Origin: Prorocentrum cordatum
Lineage: Eukaryota; Sar; Dinophyceae; Prorocentrales; Prorocentraceae
DNA: 64,000 nucleotides
Assembly: GCA_963575745.1 (NCBI GenBank)
Contig: CAUYUJ010014593.1
Span: 775,008 to 839,007, forward strand
Direction of reading: 5' to 3'
Positions 11,603 through 20,300 of the stretch are shown here, piece by piece (within the stretch, counting starts at the first letter, position 1; the number at the start of each line of letters is the position of its first letter). The notes below the pieces were generated by a model. The model was given only the letters and a program-made list of their open reading frames with translations. It searched no databases and had not been told where the DNA came from. The position numbers were made by a program, and so were the translations under genes.

Positions 11603-11645
11603 GACACCGGCGCGGGCGCGCCGGGAGACGCATCCCCCGCTTCCC

Positions 11646-12116
11646 ATGGCCTGGCTGTTTGGCCAGCGGTACCTGGACTGGCTCGTCGGCACCGTCTCGC
11701 AGACGGTCGTGAGCTGGTCGGCCCGCTGCCCGGCGCGCCCCGCCTGCCCGCAGCCGCCGGCGTGCCCAGCCTGCCCAGCGGCGGCGCCGATCCACTTCCA
11801 CCCGCCGGCCGCCTGCCCGGCGGCTCCAGAGGCGCCGGCACCCGCGCCCGCGCCCCAGCCGGTCGCCCAGGAGCCTGAGGGCCTCTCCTGGACGGGCGGG
11901 TGGTTGACCTGCTTCCTGGTCGCCGTCAACCTGTTGGTCCTCAGCTTCCACGTGGTGAGGCAGGTCGGCTCGGCCGTGGTGAGGCTGCGGCCAGCTCCGA
12001 CGCCCGCCGCCCTGAAGGATGGCGCAGGAGCAGGCGCCGCCGGGGGTGCGACGGTGGGCGTGGGCAGTACGCCGGCGCGCCGCTGTGGCATCAGCGGCGC
12101 GTGTGGGGCCGGGTGA
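11646..12116 (+). CDS. leader ORF of the YR retrotransposon, one membrane segment
   Basis: 157 residues from the ATG at 11646 (MAWLFGQRYLDWLVG). A Cys/Pro/Ala-rich linker follows (CPARPACPQPPACPACP), then a hydrophobic segment of about 20 residues near position 85 (WLTCFLVAVNLLVLSFHVV), then a Gly/Ala-rich tail. It overlaps the gag-like ORF in another frame. The tail loses character where the gag frame becomes protein-like (about 12050, at a GGGGG run), so a -1 frameshift could fuse the membrane anchor to gag. The family is unknown to me beyond this context. Confidence 0.6.
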   Translation: MAWLFGQRYLDWLVGTVSQTVVSWSARCPARPACPQPPACPACPAAAPIHFHPPAACPAAPEAPAPAPAPQPVAQEPEGLSWTGGWLTCFLVAVNLLVLSFHVVRQVGSAVVRLRPAPTPAALKDGAGAGAAGGATVGVGSTPARRCGISGACGAG

Positions 12117-13486
12117 TTCAGGATCCGACTGATGCCCGCTGGTCCCCCCTGCGGGTGCTGATCTCGACGCCGGATGGCGACGTATACGAAGAGCTGTACG
12201 ACATGTCTGATGGGACTTTGGCTGCGGTTCGCTTCGAGGACGACCGGCGCACCCGCCCAGCTGGCCTGGAGGTTGGGAACCTCTACCGCTTCCGGCGCGC
12301 GCTGACGGCGGCCGAGGAGGTGGCCATCAGGAACGAGGTGGACGCCTACGCCCGCGACGTGTTCCTCGACGCGGAGCGAGCGGCCGGGCGGCCCGGGGTG
12401 GTGCCTCCGGCGGGCGCTGCCGTCTACTTCACGTTCGCGGCCGCGGCTGGTGGCGCGGTCGCGCCTGGGCCCGCTCCCGCCGCCCCTGCCGCCGGGGGAG
12501 GGGCGGCTGTGGCCGCCGCGCTGGCTGTGGTGCCGGCTGGCCCCGCCGCGCCCGCAGCTGGACCGCCTGCTGGTGCCGCCCCAGTTGCGGCTGCAGCCGC
12601 ACCGCTCGCCGCTGCTGGGGCTCCCGCAGGCCCCTTGGGGCCGAATGCCGTGCCTGGGGCTGACGGACAGTGGGTCTACGTCGAGACCACGACGACGGCC
12701 CGGCGCGGGGACCCTGTCACGATGGACGGGGCGGAGCTCGTCCGGGGGGCTATCGGCCTGCAGCAGGACGCTGGCGGGAGCTGGTCGGCCATCCGGCTGA
12801 TCACGACCTCGCAGGTCGCCTACCGAGGCGCCGAGGCCCTCGCTGATGCCCGCCTCCAGCCTGTGGCCCTGCTTAGTGACGGCTCGCGGCAGCGCGTGCA
12901 GTTCCACGAGAGTGTCGACAGGCTCCGCGAGGAGCCCTTCCCCGACTGGCCGCTGGACGGCCCAAGGACCACGCTATGGTGCCTCCGCTTCTTGGACAGG
13001 AAGCGCGGAGGGGCCATCGAGCACTTCCACCAGTTCGTGTCCTACTACCGGCTGTCTCGCGATGACTTCGGGGTGACGCACTACGAGTCCATCATGCGGA
13101 TGGTCGACTATCTGATGACGTGGGACCTCCTCGACTTGCCCAATGTGGTGGGCGTCGAGGTCATGCTGCGGCAGGCGCAGCTGTACGAGTACATGTACGC
13201 TATGGAGTACGAGGCGCGCGACTCGGGCGTCTCAACTGCTGTTTCGGCCGAAGGCGAGCCCAAGGCGAAGGCAAAGGGCAAGCCCAAGAGCCGGGGCGGC
13301 GGTGGCTTCTTGAAGTTCGGTTTCGTGGATGAGGTGGGGGTCTTCACGGGCACGGCCCGCGAGGACGGCCGCATGATGGTGGCTCCGGCACTACTGGAGC
13401 ACGTGGCCAAACAAGTGGAGCGCGACGCTGGTATCCTTAAGCAGATCAGGAAGGCTAAGGAAGAGCGCCGCGCTCTGGCTCCATGA
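11900..13486 (+). CDS. gag-like protein of the YR retrotransposon
   Basis: The frame is open from 11900, but the first roughly 55 codons are Arg-rich filler; protein-like sequence begins near 12060 (YAGAPLWHQRRVWGRVI) and has no early ATG. This supports entry by frameshift from the leader ORF. Segments: a globular N-part (LISTPDGDVYEELYDMSDG), a long Ala/Pro/Gly linker (about 12420-12640), a second globular part with RFLDRKRGGAIEHFHQFVSY, a Lys-rich stretch (KAKAKGKPKSRGGGG) and a helical C-terminus. Position before pol and basic character suggest a nucleocapsid role. The stop TGA overlaps ATGATGG at 13482, where the next ORF can start. Confidence 0.6.
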   Translation: MVDLLPGRRQPVGPQLPRGEAGRLGRGEAAASSDARRPEGWRRSRRRRGCDGGRGQYAGAPLWHQRRVWGRVIQDPTDARWSPLRVLISTPDGDVYEELYDMSDGTLAAVRFEDDRRTRPAGLEVGNLYRFRRALTAAEEVAIRNEVDAYARDVFLDAERAAGRPGVVPPAGAAVYFTFAAAAGGAVAPGPAPAAPAAGGGAAVAAALAVVPAGPAAPAAGPPAGAAPVAAAAAPLAAAGAPAGPLGPNAVPGADGQWVYVETTTTARRGDPVTMDGAELVRGAIGLQQDAGGSWSAIRLITTSQVAYRGAEALADARLQPVALLSDGSRQRVQFHESVDRLREEPFPDWPLDGPRTTLWCLRFLDRKRGGAIEHFHQFVSYYRLSRDDFGVTHYESIMRMVDYLMTWDLLDLPNVVGVEVMLRQAQLYEYMYAMEYEARDSGVSTAVSAEGEPKAKAKGKPKSRGGGGFLKFGFVDEVGVFTGTAREDGRMMVAPALLEHVAKQVERDAGILKQIRKAKEERRALAP

Positions 13487-13655
13487 TGGAGCGGGGCCTG
13501 GAGGCGGACTCCCCGACCGCCTTCAGCGACTCTCGAGGGGGCTTCGCGGATATGGCCTCCCGCGCTGCAGATGTACATGAGGCCCAGCCAGCTCGTCAGC
13601 GACGGCATCGGGATCTCTTTCCGCTCCCTGAGCCCGCCTTGGTGAGCGCAGTTTT

Positions 13656-16600
13656 GTGGCTACAGACCTCTCTCGCACAACTAAGAGGCGACTCCACAGG
13701 ACCAGTCACCGCCGCGAGATGGTCGTCGACGCCATCCGCGCCATGAATGAGATGTACACTGGTTCGAGCTGTCCGCGGCCTACCGGCCTCACTGGCCCTA
13801 CGACCGCCCAGCAGGAGGCTCTGGCGGTGATCCAGGAGGCCGTCGACGCCTTCGGAGTGCCCCCGCCCGACCTCACTCCCGCAGGAGCCCTCGAGGAGCT
13901 CCGCGTCGCGCAGTCATACGACCAGGAGTCTGCCGTGATTGCGCCGGTGACCTTCGACCGCGTCGATCTGATCTCCCTGCCGAGCGTGGGCTCCGAACCG
14001 AAGTCCTTGTCCGCACTCATCGGGGATGACAGCATGAGTATTGGTCACCGCCTTCAAGAACTACTTTTGCCCCGTGAGCGGGGGCTTGCCCGGGTCGCGG
14101 AGCACGCTCCGAAGAGGGCGTATTCGGATCCCAACTTGAGGAACCCTCGCTTATATAAGAAAGTATTGCACCGTCTTGTGTCATCGCACCTCGTTGAGTT
14201 TCATACCGATGCGTTGAGCTCAGTGGGAATGTTCTTCGTCTATAAGAAATCAGGGGCCCTGAGGCTCATACTGGATGGCCGGATCCCGTCTCAGTTGTTC
14301 GACGAGCCCCCCAAAGTGAAGCTGGCAACTGGGGCCGCGTTCTCTCAGCTCCGGGTTGACAGCCGGGAGCCTGTGTGTGTCGCTGGTGTGGACATCGCGG
14401 ATGCCTTCTATACCATGTTGCTCCCACCTTGGCTTCGTCGGTACTTCGGTCTCCCTAAGATCAGAGCTGGTGAACTGGGGATCTTGGTCGATGCGAATGG
14501 AAGGCCCGTGGCGCCTACGCAGTGGGTCTATCCGTGCTTCAGGTGTCCTCCGATGGGATTCAGTCTCAGTCTTTGGTTGTGCCAGTCAGTGAATGAGATT
14601 GTCTCGCGGCGTGCTGGCCTCGTCAGGCCGGAGCGTGTCCTGGTGGATCGCCTGCCTGCCCCTGTCGTCGACTCGGGCGTTGTTCATGCCGAATACGTCG
14701 ACAACTTCGTTGCGCTGTCGCTATCGGAGGCCTCTGCTATTGCTGCTGCCCGTCAGGTCGATCATCATATGCGTGCTGTGGGGCTGCCTACTCACGGGGT
14801 GGAGAGCGGAGTGGGCGGGGGGACTCTTGGCTGGTCCTTCGACTCGAACTCGCCCGTGATCTCGCTCAACCCCAGGCTTAGGTGGAAGCTGTACCTTGGG
14901 ATTCAGGAGGTCCTCCGACGTGGGTTCTGTTCTGGAAAGGAGATGGTGAGGATCGTCTCGCACATCACGTCCAGGGTGCTCATTAGGAGGGAGCTCCTCT
15001 CGTGCCTGGGGGCCGTCTACAAGTTTGGGGAGGTATACCACAATCGCACCGCTAAGCTCTGGCCCGTCGTCCGTCGTGAACTACGCTGGGCTCGGGCTCT
15101 CCTCATCTTCTGCAGCAGGGACCTCGGGTTGCCCTTCGACGCCACCCTCACGTGCCTGGATGCGTCGTCTTGGGGATTTGGAGTTACCCAGCGGGAGGTC
15201 TCTGAGGACTCGGTCAAGCGCCTGGCCCGGTACAACGAGCGGTGGAGGTTCTCTCGGGAAGCTGAGCGCCAACGTCTTGGGCCCCGAGCCGCTGCTGTCC
15301 CTGGTCAAGGCTCCTCAGGAACCGTCTCGGACGGGCCCGAGGTCTCCGACGTGGACCCTAGCTTCGAGGAGGTCCCGCCCGACATCTGGAGGGACCACTG
15401 GCACCCGGTCCTCTCGGTGCCCTGGCGGCGCCCAGCCCCTCAGGTCATCCTGGAGGCCAGGTCCGGCGTGATGGCGCTTAAGCACAAGCTTCGCTCCAAG
15501 AGGTCCTTTCGGAAGGCCCACGTAATGCTGAATGATGCCATGGCTCCCATCTTGGCTCTGGCAAAGGGGCGGTCTTCGGCGCCCGCCCTCCTCGCCGTCT
15601 GCCGGCAGGTGGCATGTCTGCTGCTGGCCTCAGGCTCGGCGGCGTACTGGAGGTGGCTGCCGTCCGAGTTCAACTCTGCCGACCCAGCATCACGGAACCG
15701 GCCTGGTGCTAGGCCCGAGGCGTGGTATGCTCCAGCGGTCGTCGCCCCGGGGAGCGTCTGCTGCCAGCCCGTCGGGCGTCCTTCGCAGGCGGCCCGCGGC
15801 GGCTCCAGCAGCCCCAGCGCCCGCCCACCTTGGGCGCCGGAGCCGCTCCCAGAGCGCAGCTGCGCTGTCCTGGGGGGATCAGGCGGGCCGCCGAGTTGCC
15901 AGGAGGCGCGCCTTCCCCGCCGCCAACACGGCGGCGACCTCGGGCTCGCTGACCTTCCTGGAGACGCAGGCCGCGGGGGAGGCGACCCGCCGGGACTATG
16001 CCGACAGGGTCTCGAAGTTCACGGGGTGGGCGACCTCGGTCCGGCTGCCGATCGGGGGGGTGCCCGAGCTGGACGTCGCACTGGTGACCTTCTTCAACCA
16101 GCTGTTCTTCGACGGCTACCCGAGCGAGGAGGCGACGAAGTACATGGCGGCACTGGCTCATTGCCGCGCGGCGCCCGGCCGGCTGCAGGTGGCCTTCCCG
16201 AGGGCCGCTCGTGCTGCGAAGGGCTGGGCCCGGCTGGTACCGCCACGATCCCGGCTGCCGCTGCCCTGGCCGATTGCCTGCCTGATGATCGACTGGATGC
16301 TGGATGCAGGCGAGACGACAGCGGCGGCGGCGACGGCGGTCTGCTTCGCGCTGTACCTTCGGCCGGCAGAGCTGCTCAGCCTGACGCGCGAGCAGGTGAT
16401 CCCGCCTGCCGAGGGCGCCCCTCCGGGGCGCACCTTCCTGAACTTCTGGTCGGTGGTCCTGCATCCGATGGAGTGCGCTCAGCCCTCGAAGACGGGAGTT
16501 TACGACGAGGGCCTCCTTCTGGACAGCCCGGAGTTCACCTGGCTGCCACCGCTGCTGCAGGCGCTGCGGGCCCGAGCCGCGCCAGGCGGCCGCGTCTTCG

Positions 16601-17687
16601 ACATGAGCTACAACCAGTGGGCCCTGGTCTTCAGGCGTGCTGCGACAGCGCTGCACCTCGGCGTCCTGGGGCCGCCGACGCTCTACACCCTCCGACACGG
16701 GGGGGCTTCCCACGAGTACCTCGCAAAGTTCAGAAGCCTCGACGAGATCAAAAAGAGGGGGAGGTGGGTGTCGGACTCGTCCCTACGGCGCTACACCAAA
16801 GGGGGCCGCGTGGCAGAGCAGATGCGACGGCTTCCGATCTCCGAGCAGCGCCGCGCCACACGCCTGGTCGACACCATTGGCGGGCGCCTCTCCAAAATCT
16901 GGCTCGGTCTGTAGAGGACGCCGGTCAACCCGTGTTCCTAGAAGTGTTCAGCGGGTCAGGGCGCCTCTCTCTGGCGTGGCGGCGAGTCTCCCGCGGCCGC
17001 CTGGCCGCCTTTGAGCTGGACCTCAAGCGTGACCCGGCTTCAGACCTTCTGCAGCGCCGAGTTCAGCAGCTTGTTCGCGGATGGCTTCGGTCAGGCCTTG
17101 TGGCAGCTGTTTGGTTGGGCACGCCTTGTCAGTCGATGTCGCTCGCGCGCAACCGACCAAATGGCCCCCCTCCGCTCAGAAGCAGCTCGCACCCTCAGGG
17201 CCTCCCTGGATTGTCGCCCGGTGATGCTCTGAAAGTTTTGCAAGGCAATAGGCTCTGTGCGTTCAGTTTTAGTCTTTTTGAGTTAGCGCTGTCCCTTGGG
17301 ATCCCTGTTGGCCTGGAAAACCCGGGGTCCTCCTGGCTCTGGAAACAACCTGTGGCTGAAAGAGTCTCGAAGCGGTCCGGGGTCCAGCGCTTAACCGTGG
17401 ACTTCTGCGCTTTCGGCACTCCGTGGCGAAAACGCACTGCAATCCTTTATGCTAATGCTGACCTGTCAAGTCTGCGTCCATTCAAGTGCTGTGGTAGAGG
17501 TATTTGCTCGTTCTCAGGTAAGTCGCACATCGAACTCGCCGGTAAAGATAATGCCGGCCGTTTTCTCACGGCTATCGCCGAACCGTACCCAAGTGACCTG
17601 TGTGTACATATTGCTCGTGCGTTTCTCAATGCACATCGTAACCATGTGTTTCGGGGGATGTGTTCTAAAGTGGCCCCTCGCCTTTAA
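13656..17687 (+). CDS. pol: reverse transcriptase, RNase H and cytosine-methyltransferase-like domain
   Basis: The first in-frame ATG is at 13719. A 5' extension starting at ATG 13482/13485 in another frame (MMERGLEADSPTAFSDS) probably joins by a frame change near 13650. RT: motif A VDIADAFYT (about 14391), motif B CPPMGFSLSLW, motif C YVDN at 14694-14705 in place of YxDD. RNase H: CLDASSWGFG, VILEARSG, MLNDAM and FNSADPASR (15140-15690). About 15700-16914 is open but low in complexity here because the recombinase is encoded in the other frame. From 16932 the frame encodes a Rossmann methyltransferase-like domain: FLEVFSGSGRLSLA, FELD, TPCQSMS, GLENPGSSW. RT/RNase H/MT in one ORF overlapping a YR ORF is the layout of DIRS-group elements. 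The changed second catalytic Asp (Asn) could impair polymerase activity. Confidence 0.8.
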   Translation: MATDLSRTTKRRLHRTSHRREMVVDAIRAMNEMYTGSSCPRPTGLTGPTTAQQEALAVIQEAVDAFGVPPPDLTPAGALEELRVAQSYDQESAVIAPVTFDRVDLISLPSVGSEPKSLSALIGDDSMSIGHRLQELLLPRERGLARVAEHAPKRAYSDPNLRNPRLYKKVLHRLVSSHLVEFHTDALSSVGMFFVYKKSGALRLILDGRIPSQLFDEPPKVKLATGAAFSQLRVDSREPVCVAGVDIADAFYTMLLPPWLRRYFGLPKIRAGELGILVDANGRPVAPTQWVYPCFRCPPMGFSLSLWLCQSVNEIVSRRAGLVRPERVLVDRLPAPVVDSGVVHAEYVDNFVALSLSEASAIAAARQVDHHMRAVGLPTHGVESGVGGGTLGWSFDSNSPVISLNPRLRWKLYLGIQEVLRRGFCSGKEMVRIVSHITSRVLIRRELLSCLGAVYKFGEVYHNRTAKLWPVVRRELRWARALLIFCSRDLGLPFDATLTCLDASSWGFGVTQREVSEDSVKRLARYNERWRFSREAERQRLGPRAAAVPGQGSSGTVSDGPEVSDVDPSFEEVPPDIWRDHWHPVLSVPWRRPAPQVILEARSGVMALKHKLRSKRSFRKAHVMLNDAMAPILALAKGRSSAPALLAVCRQVACLLLASGSAAYWRWLPSEFNSADPASRNRPGARPEAWYAPAVVAPGSVCCQPVGRPSQAARGGSSSPSARPPWAPEPLPERSCAVLGGSGGPPSCQEARLPRRQHGGDLGLADLPGDAGRGGGDPPGLCRQGLEVHGVGDLGPAADRGGARAGRRTGDLLQPAVLRRLPERGGDEVHGGTGSLPRGARPAAGGLPEGRSCCEGLGPAGTATIPAAAALADCLPDDRLDAGCRRDDSGGGDGGLLRAVPSAGRAAQPDARAGDPACRGRPSGAHLPELLVGGPASDGVRSALEDGSLRRGPPSGQPGVHLAATAAAGAAGPSRARRPRLRHELQPVGPGLQACCDSAAPRRPGAADALHPPTRGGFPRVPRKVQKPRRDQKEGEVGVGLVPTALHQRGPRGRADATASDLRAAPRHTPGRHHWRAPLQNLARSVEDAGQPVFLEVFSGSGRLSLAWRRVSRGRLAAFELDLKRDPASDLLQRRVQQLVRGWLRSGLVAAVWLGTPCQSMSLARNRPNGPPPLRSSSHPQGLPGLSPGDALKVLQGNRLCAFSFSLFELALSLGIPVGLENPGSSWLWKQPVAERVSKRSGVQRLTVDFCAFGTPWRKRTAILYANADLSSLRPFKCCGRGICSFSGKSHIELAGKDNAGRFLTAIAEPYPSDLCVHIARAFLNAHRNHVFRGMCSKVAPRL
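15532..16914 (+). CDS. tyrosine recombinase of the YR retrotransposon
   Basis: 460 residues from the ATG at 15532, in a different frame from pol and overlapping it; recognisable fold starts after about residue 80. An N-terminal core-binding region (LTFLETQAAGEATRRDYAD) precedes the catalytic domain. Catalytic signatures: Arg in YLRPAELLSL (codon 16360-16362), the YTLRHGGASHEYL box with Arg at 16693 and His at 16696, RGRWVS, and the nucleophile Tyr421 in LRRYTK (16792-16794). The first position of the usual HxxR box is Tyr, as in some recombinases. The enzyme would integrate circular cDNA without cutting ends as an integrase does. Translation probably needs a frame change or internal start. 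All catalytic positions look intact. Confidence 0.85.
   Translation: MMPWLPSWLWQRGGLRRPPSSPSAGRWHVCCWPQARRRTGGGCRPSSTLPTQHHGTGLVLGPRRGMLQRSSPRGASAASPSGVLRRRPAAAPAAPAPAHLGRRSRSQSAAALSWGDQAGRRVARRRAFPAANTAATSGSLTFLETQAAGEATRRDYADRVSKFTGWATSVRLPIGGVPELDVALVTFFNQLFFDGYPSEEATKYMAALAHCRAAPGRLQVAFPRAARAAKGWARLVPPRSRLPLPWPIACLMIDWMLDAGETTAAAATAVCFALYLRPAELLSLTREQVIPPAEGAPPGRTFLNFWSVVLHPMECAQPSKTGVYDEGLLLDSPEFTWLPPLLQALRARAAPGGRVFDMSYNQWALVFRRAATALHLGVLGPPTLYTLRHGGASHEYLAKFRSLDEIKKRGRWVSDSSLRRYTKGGRVAEQMRRLPISEQRRATRLVDTIGGRLSKIWLGL
16932..17687 (+). other. cytosine-5 methyltransferase-like domain at the pol C-terminus
   Basis: Motif I-like EVFSGSGRL, motif II acidic FELD, motif IV TPCQSMS with the Pro-Cys-Gln of C5 methyltransferases (17124-17132), motif VI-like LENPG (ENP instead of ENV, 17316-17324), and later DFCAFGTPWRKRT. 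No clear target-recognition or motif X segment is seen, so the domain may be divergent or shortened. DIRS elements usually carry an adenine-type MT domain, so PCQ here is notable. Confidence 0.65.
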
Positions 17688-17730
17688 GTCGAGTCTCCAG
17701 ACATATGGTTTCGGAGTTCTCCGATTTTGT

Positions 17731-17870
17731 GGTGTTGTGCTGACTGCCGTCGGTCTCGAGGACTGGCGCCTGATTGCATCCTCTCGTCTAGAGCTCTGGG
17801 CACCAGTAAGCACACAGATCAAACCTTCGGTCTGGCCACTGAGGAAAAAGAGCTCCTCGGAGGAACAGAT
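17731..17870 (+). repeat. split direct repeat B1
   Basis: 140 bp starting GGTGTTGTGCTGACTGCCG and ending GAGGAACAGAT. It appears identical to 17999-18138 and abuts A2, sharing its last bases. Confidence 0.9.
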
Positions 17871-17961
17871 GGCAATGCGTGCATGTGAATCTTTTCTGAG
17901 AGTGCCTTGAGGACAGGGGGCCGCGCGTCACAGCACGCCCGCTACCGATTGTGCTCAAGCT
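17870..17961 (+). repeat. split direct repeat A2
   Basis: Copy of A1, immediately after B1. A 37-bp spacer (17962-17998) separates it from B2. Confidence 0.9.
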
Positions 17962-17998
17962 CCCCCCCGAGCCCACCCGCGGAGCAAAATCTACGCGA

Positions 17999-18134
17999 GG
18001 TGTTGTGCTGACTGCCGTCGGTCTCGAGGACTGGCGCCTGATTGCATCCTCTCGTCTAGAGCTCTGGGCACCAGTAAGCACACAGATCAAACCTTCGGTC
18101 TGGCCACTGAGGAAAAAGAGCTCCTCGGAGGAAC

Positions 18135-18138
<4 letters not shown>
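17999..18138 (+). repeat. split direct repeat B2
   Basis: Second copy of B, forming the right end of the element. It runs directly into an (AT)n tract, which may be the insertion site. Confidence 0.9.

Positions 18139-18182
<44 letters not shown>
18137..18182. repeat. (TA)n(CA)n microsatellite
   Basis: Dinucleotide tract at the right end of the retrotransposon: about 17 TA then about 5 CA units. Confidence 0.9.
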
Positions 18183-18183
<1 letters not shown>

Positions 18184-19172
18184 TCGGAGTGGGCACGGGG
18201 GCAGCCCGGGGCGCTGCCAGTAATCTCCATGGGGGGTGCAGGGCGCCTCCGGGAGCGTCCGAAGCGTCCCGGAGGGCCCCTGGGACCGCCAGGAACAGTT
18301 CGAGACCGCCCAAGACGGCCCGCGAGCGCTCCAAGACGCGCATAGATAGCCTCAGGGATGGCCAGGAAGGCCCGAAGACGTTCCAACTGAGCTCCATGAG
18401 GCCCCGAAGGCCTCCCAAGAGGCCTCCCAAGAGAGCACCGACAAGCCAACATCGTTGATTTTTATTGTTTTTGTTCCTATGTTTTTGGCCTTCTCGTTTT
18501 TTCTGGGTTCCGACGCTCCAAGACCGTCCAAGAGTTTTCCAAAACCGCTCCAAGACGGCCGAAGAGACCCCCAAGACCGCCCCAAGACGGCCCAAGAGAC
18601 CCCCAAAATCGTCCCAAGACGGCCCAAGAGAGCCCCAAGATGGCCCAGGAGCCGCCCAAGACGGTTCCAGGAGAGCCCCGACAGGGCTTCAAGACTGCCT
18701 AAGCGAGCCCAGCGGTCCCCAAGAGGGCCCCAAGAGGCACCAAAGAGGCCCCCAAGAGCCTCCCCGGAGGCCCCCAGAGGCCCCCAAGATGCCCAAAAAT
18801 TGCCCTGAACGCGCCCCAAGACGCCTCCAGGAGAGCCCAACAGGCCTCCGAGAGGCCCCCAAGAGGCCCACTGGAGGCCCTGAGGAGGTCGTCCCCATCA
18901 TGTTCCCGGAAGGCGGTCCAGGAACATGATTCCGCGCCTTGGAGGAGTATTCTGCGCCTTCCGAGGTGCCTTGGACGACGTACGTATGTTTCTATAGATT
19001 GTCCTTCTCATGTGTACACAATCCTACATGTTTTACGTATGGTTCTACACATATATATATATACATACATACATACATACATGCATGCATGCATGCATGC
19101 ATGCATGCATGCATACATGCATACATCCATACATACATACATGTTATGTATGTATGTATGTATGTATGTATT

Positions 19173-19223
<51 letters not shown>

Positions 19224-20300
19224 AAATGGGGAGGGGGTCCTGGACCAGGGGGGGGGCTCACTTTGCCCAGTGGCTGTGGTCACCCCCCCGCCGGAGACGC
19301 CAGGACGCTCCCAGGACCTTCTAAAATGGCTCCAGGACGCCCTCAGGACAGCCCAAGAGAGGTCCGAAGCGGCCGAAGAGGCCCCCAAGACCGCCCCAAG
19401 ACGGCCCAAGAGACCCCCAAAATCGTCCCAAGACGGCCCAAGAAAGCTCCAAGATGGCCCAGGAGCCGCCCAAGACGGTTCCAGGAGAGCCCCGACAGGG
19501 CTTCAAGACTGCCTAAGCGAGCCCAACGGTCCCCAAGAGGGCCCCGCGAGGCCCCAAGAGGCACCAAAGAGGCCCCCAAGAGCCTCCCCGGAGGCCCCCA
19601 GAGGCCCCCAAGATGCCCAAAAATTGCCCTGAGCGCGCCCCAAGACGCCTCCAGGAGAGCCCAACAGGCCTCCGAGAGGCCCCCAAGAGGCCCACTGGAG
19701 GCCCTTAGGAGGTCGTCCCCATCATGTTCCCGGAAGGCGGTCCGGGAACATAATTCCGCGCCTTGGAGGAGTATTCTGCGCCTTCCGAGGTGCCTTGGAC
19801 GACGTACGTATGTTTCTATAGATTGTCCTTCTCATGTGTACACAATCCTATATCTTTTACGTATGATTCTATATATATATATACATATATATACACATGT
19901 CTATATAAACATGTCTATATATATGTATATATATGTATATATATATATATATATATCCATAAATAAGTATATGTATGTAATATATATATATATAGTATAT
20001 ATATACATATATATATATATGTATATATATGTACTATATATATACATACATACATACATACATACATACATACATACATACATACATACATACATACATA
20101 CATACATGTATGTATGTATGTATATATGTGTGTAACTATATGTATATATATAATGGGGAGGGGGTCCTGGACCAGGGGGGGGCTCACTTTGCCCAGTGGC
20201 TGTGGTCACCCCCCCGCTGGAGACGCCAGGACGCTCCCAGGACCTTCTAAAATGGCTCCAGGACGCCCTCAGGACAGCCCAAGAGAGGTCCGAAGCGGCC
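18183..20300. repeat. tandem units of about 0.8-0.9 kb built of CCCAAGAGGCC repeats and ACAT arrays
   Basis: Segment X (about 18572-19057) recurs at about 19388-19873. Segment Y (19226-19374, starting AATGGGGAGGGGGTCCTGG) recurs at 20153-20300. Each X is followed by an (AT)/(ACAT) microsatellite (19058-19225 and 19870-20152), and the two microsatellites differ in length. X is mostly the CCCAAGACGGCC motif and ends in unique sequence (CGTACGTATGTTTCTATAG). Predicted proteins rich in Arg/Pro/Lys or Ile/Tyr/His come from these repeats. Confidence 0.8.

Larger units (their letters stand above)
11511..18138 (+). mobile_element. tyrosine-recombinase retrotransposon with split direct repeats (PAT/Ngaro-like)
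   Basis: A 6.6-kb element. Repeat A occurs at 11511-11602 and 17870-17961, and repeat B at 17731-17870 and 17999-18138, giving the order A1-ORFs-B1-A2-B2. This is the split-direct-repeat arrangement known for PAT- and Ngaro-type YR retrotransposons. Between A1 and B1 lie a leader ORF with a membrane segment, a gag-like ORF, a pol ORF (RT, RNase H, methyltransferase-like domain) and an overlapping tyrosine-recombinase ORF. YR elements integrate without target duplication, and none was seen. Repeat pairs look nearly identical by eye, suggesting recent insertion. Frame joints are needed between leader and gag and at the start of pol. Confidence 0.88.

Noticed and set aside
11078-12907. 609-codon antisense frame over the retrotransposon leader and gag region
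   Set aside because: Antisense to credible gag-like coding sequence and rich in Arg/Pro/Gly, typical of a GC-rich shadow frame.
11511-18138. LTR retrotransposon with the 92-bp or 140-bp repeats as LTRs
   Set aside because: The repeats are split as A1...B1A2B2, and the element encodes a tyrosine recombinase instead of a DDE integrase.
18056-18840. Leu/Gly/Trp-rich and Arg/Pro-rich open frames in CTTGGG blocks
   Set aside because: They follow the DNA repeat in several frames on both strands at once, so the frames are by-products.
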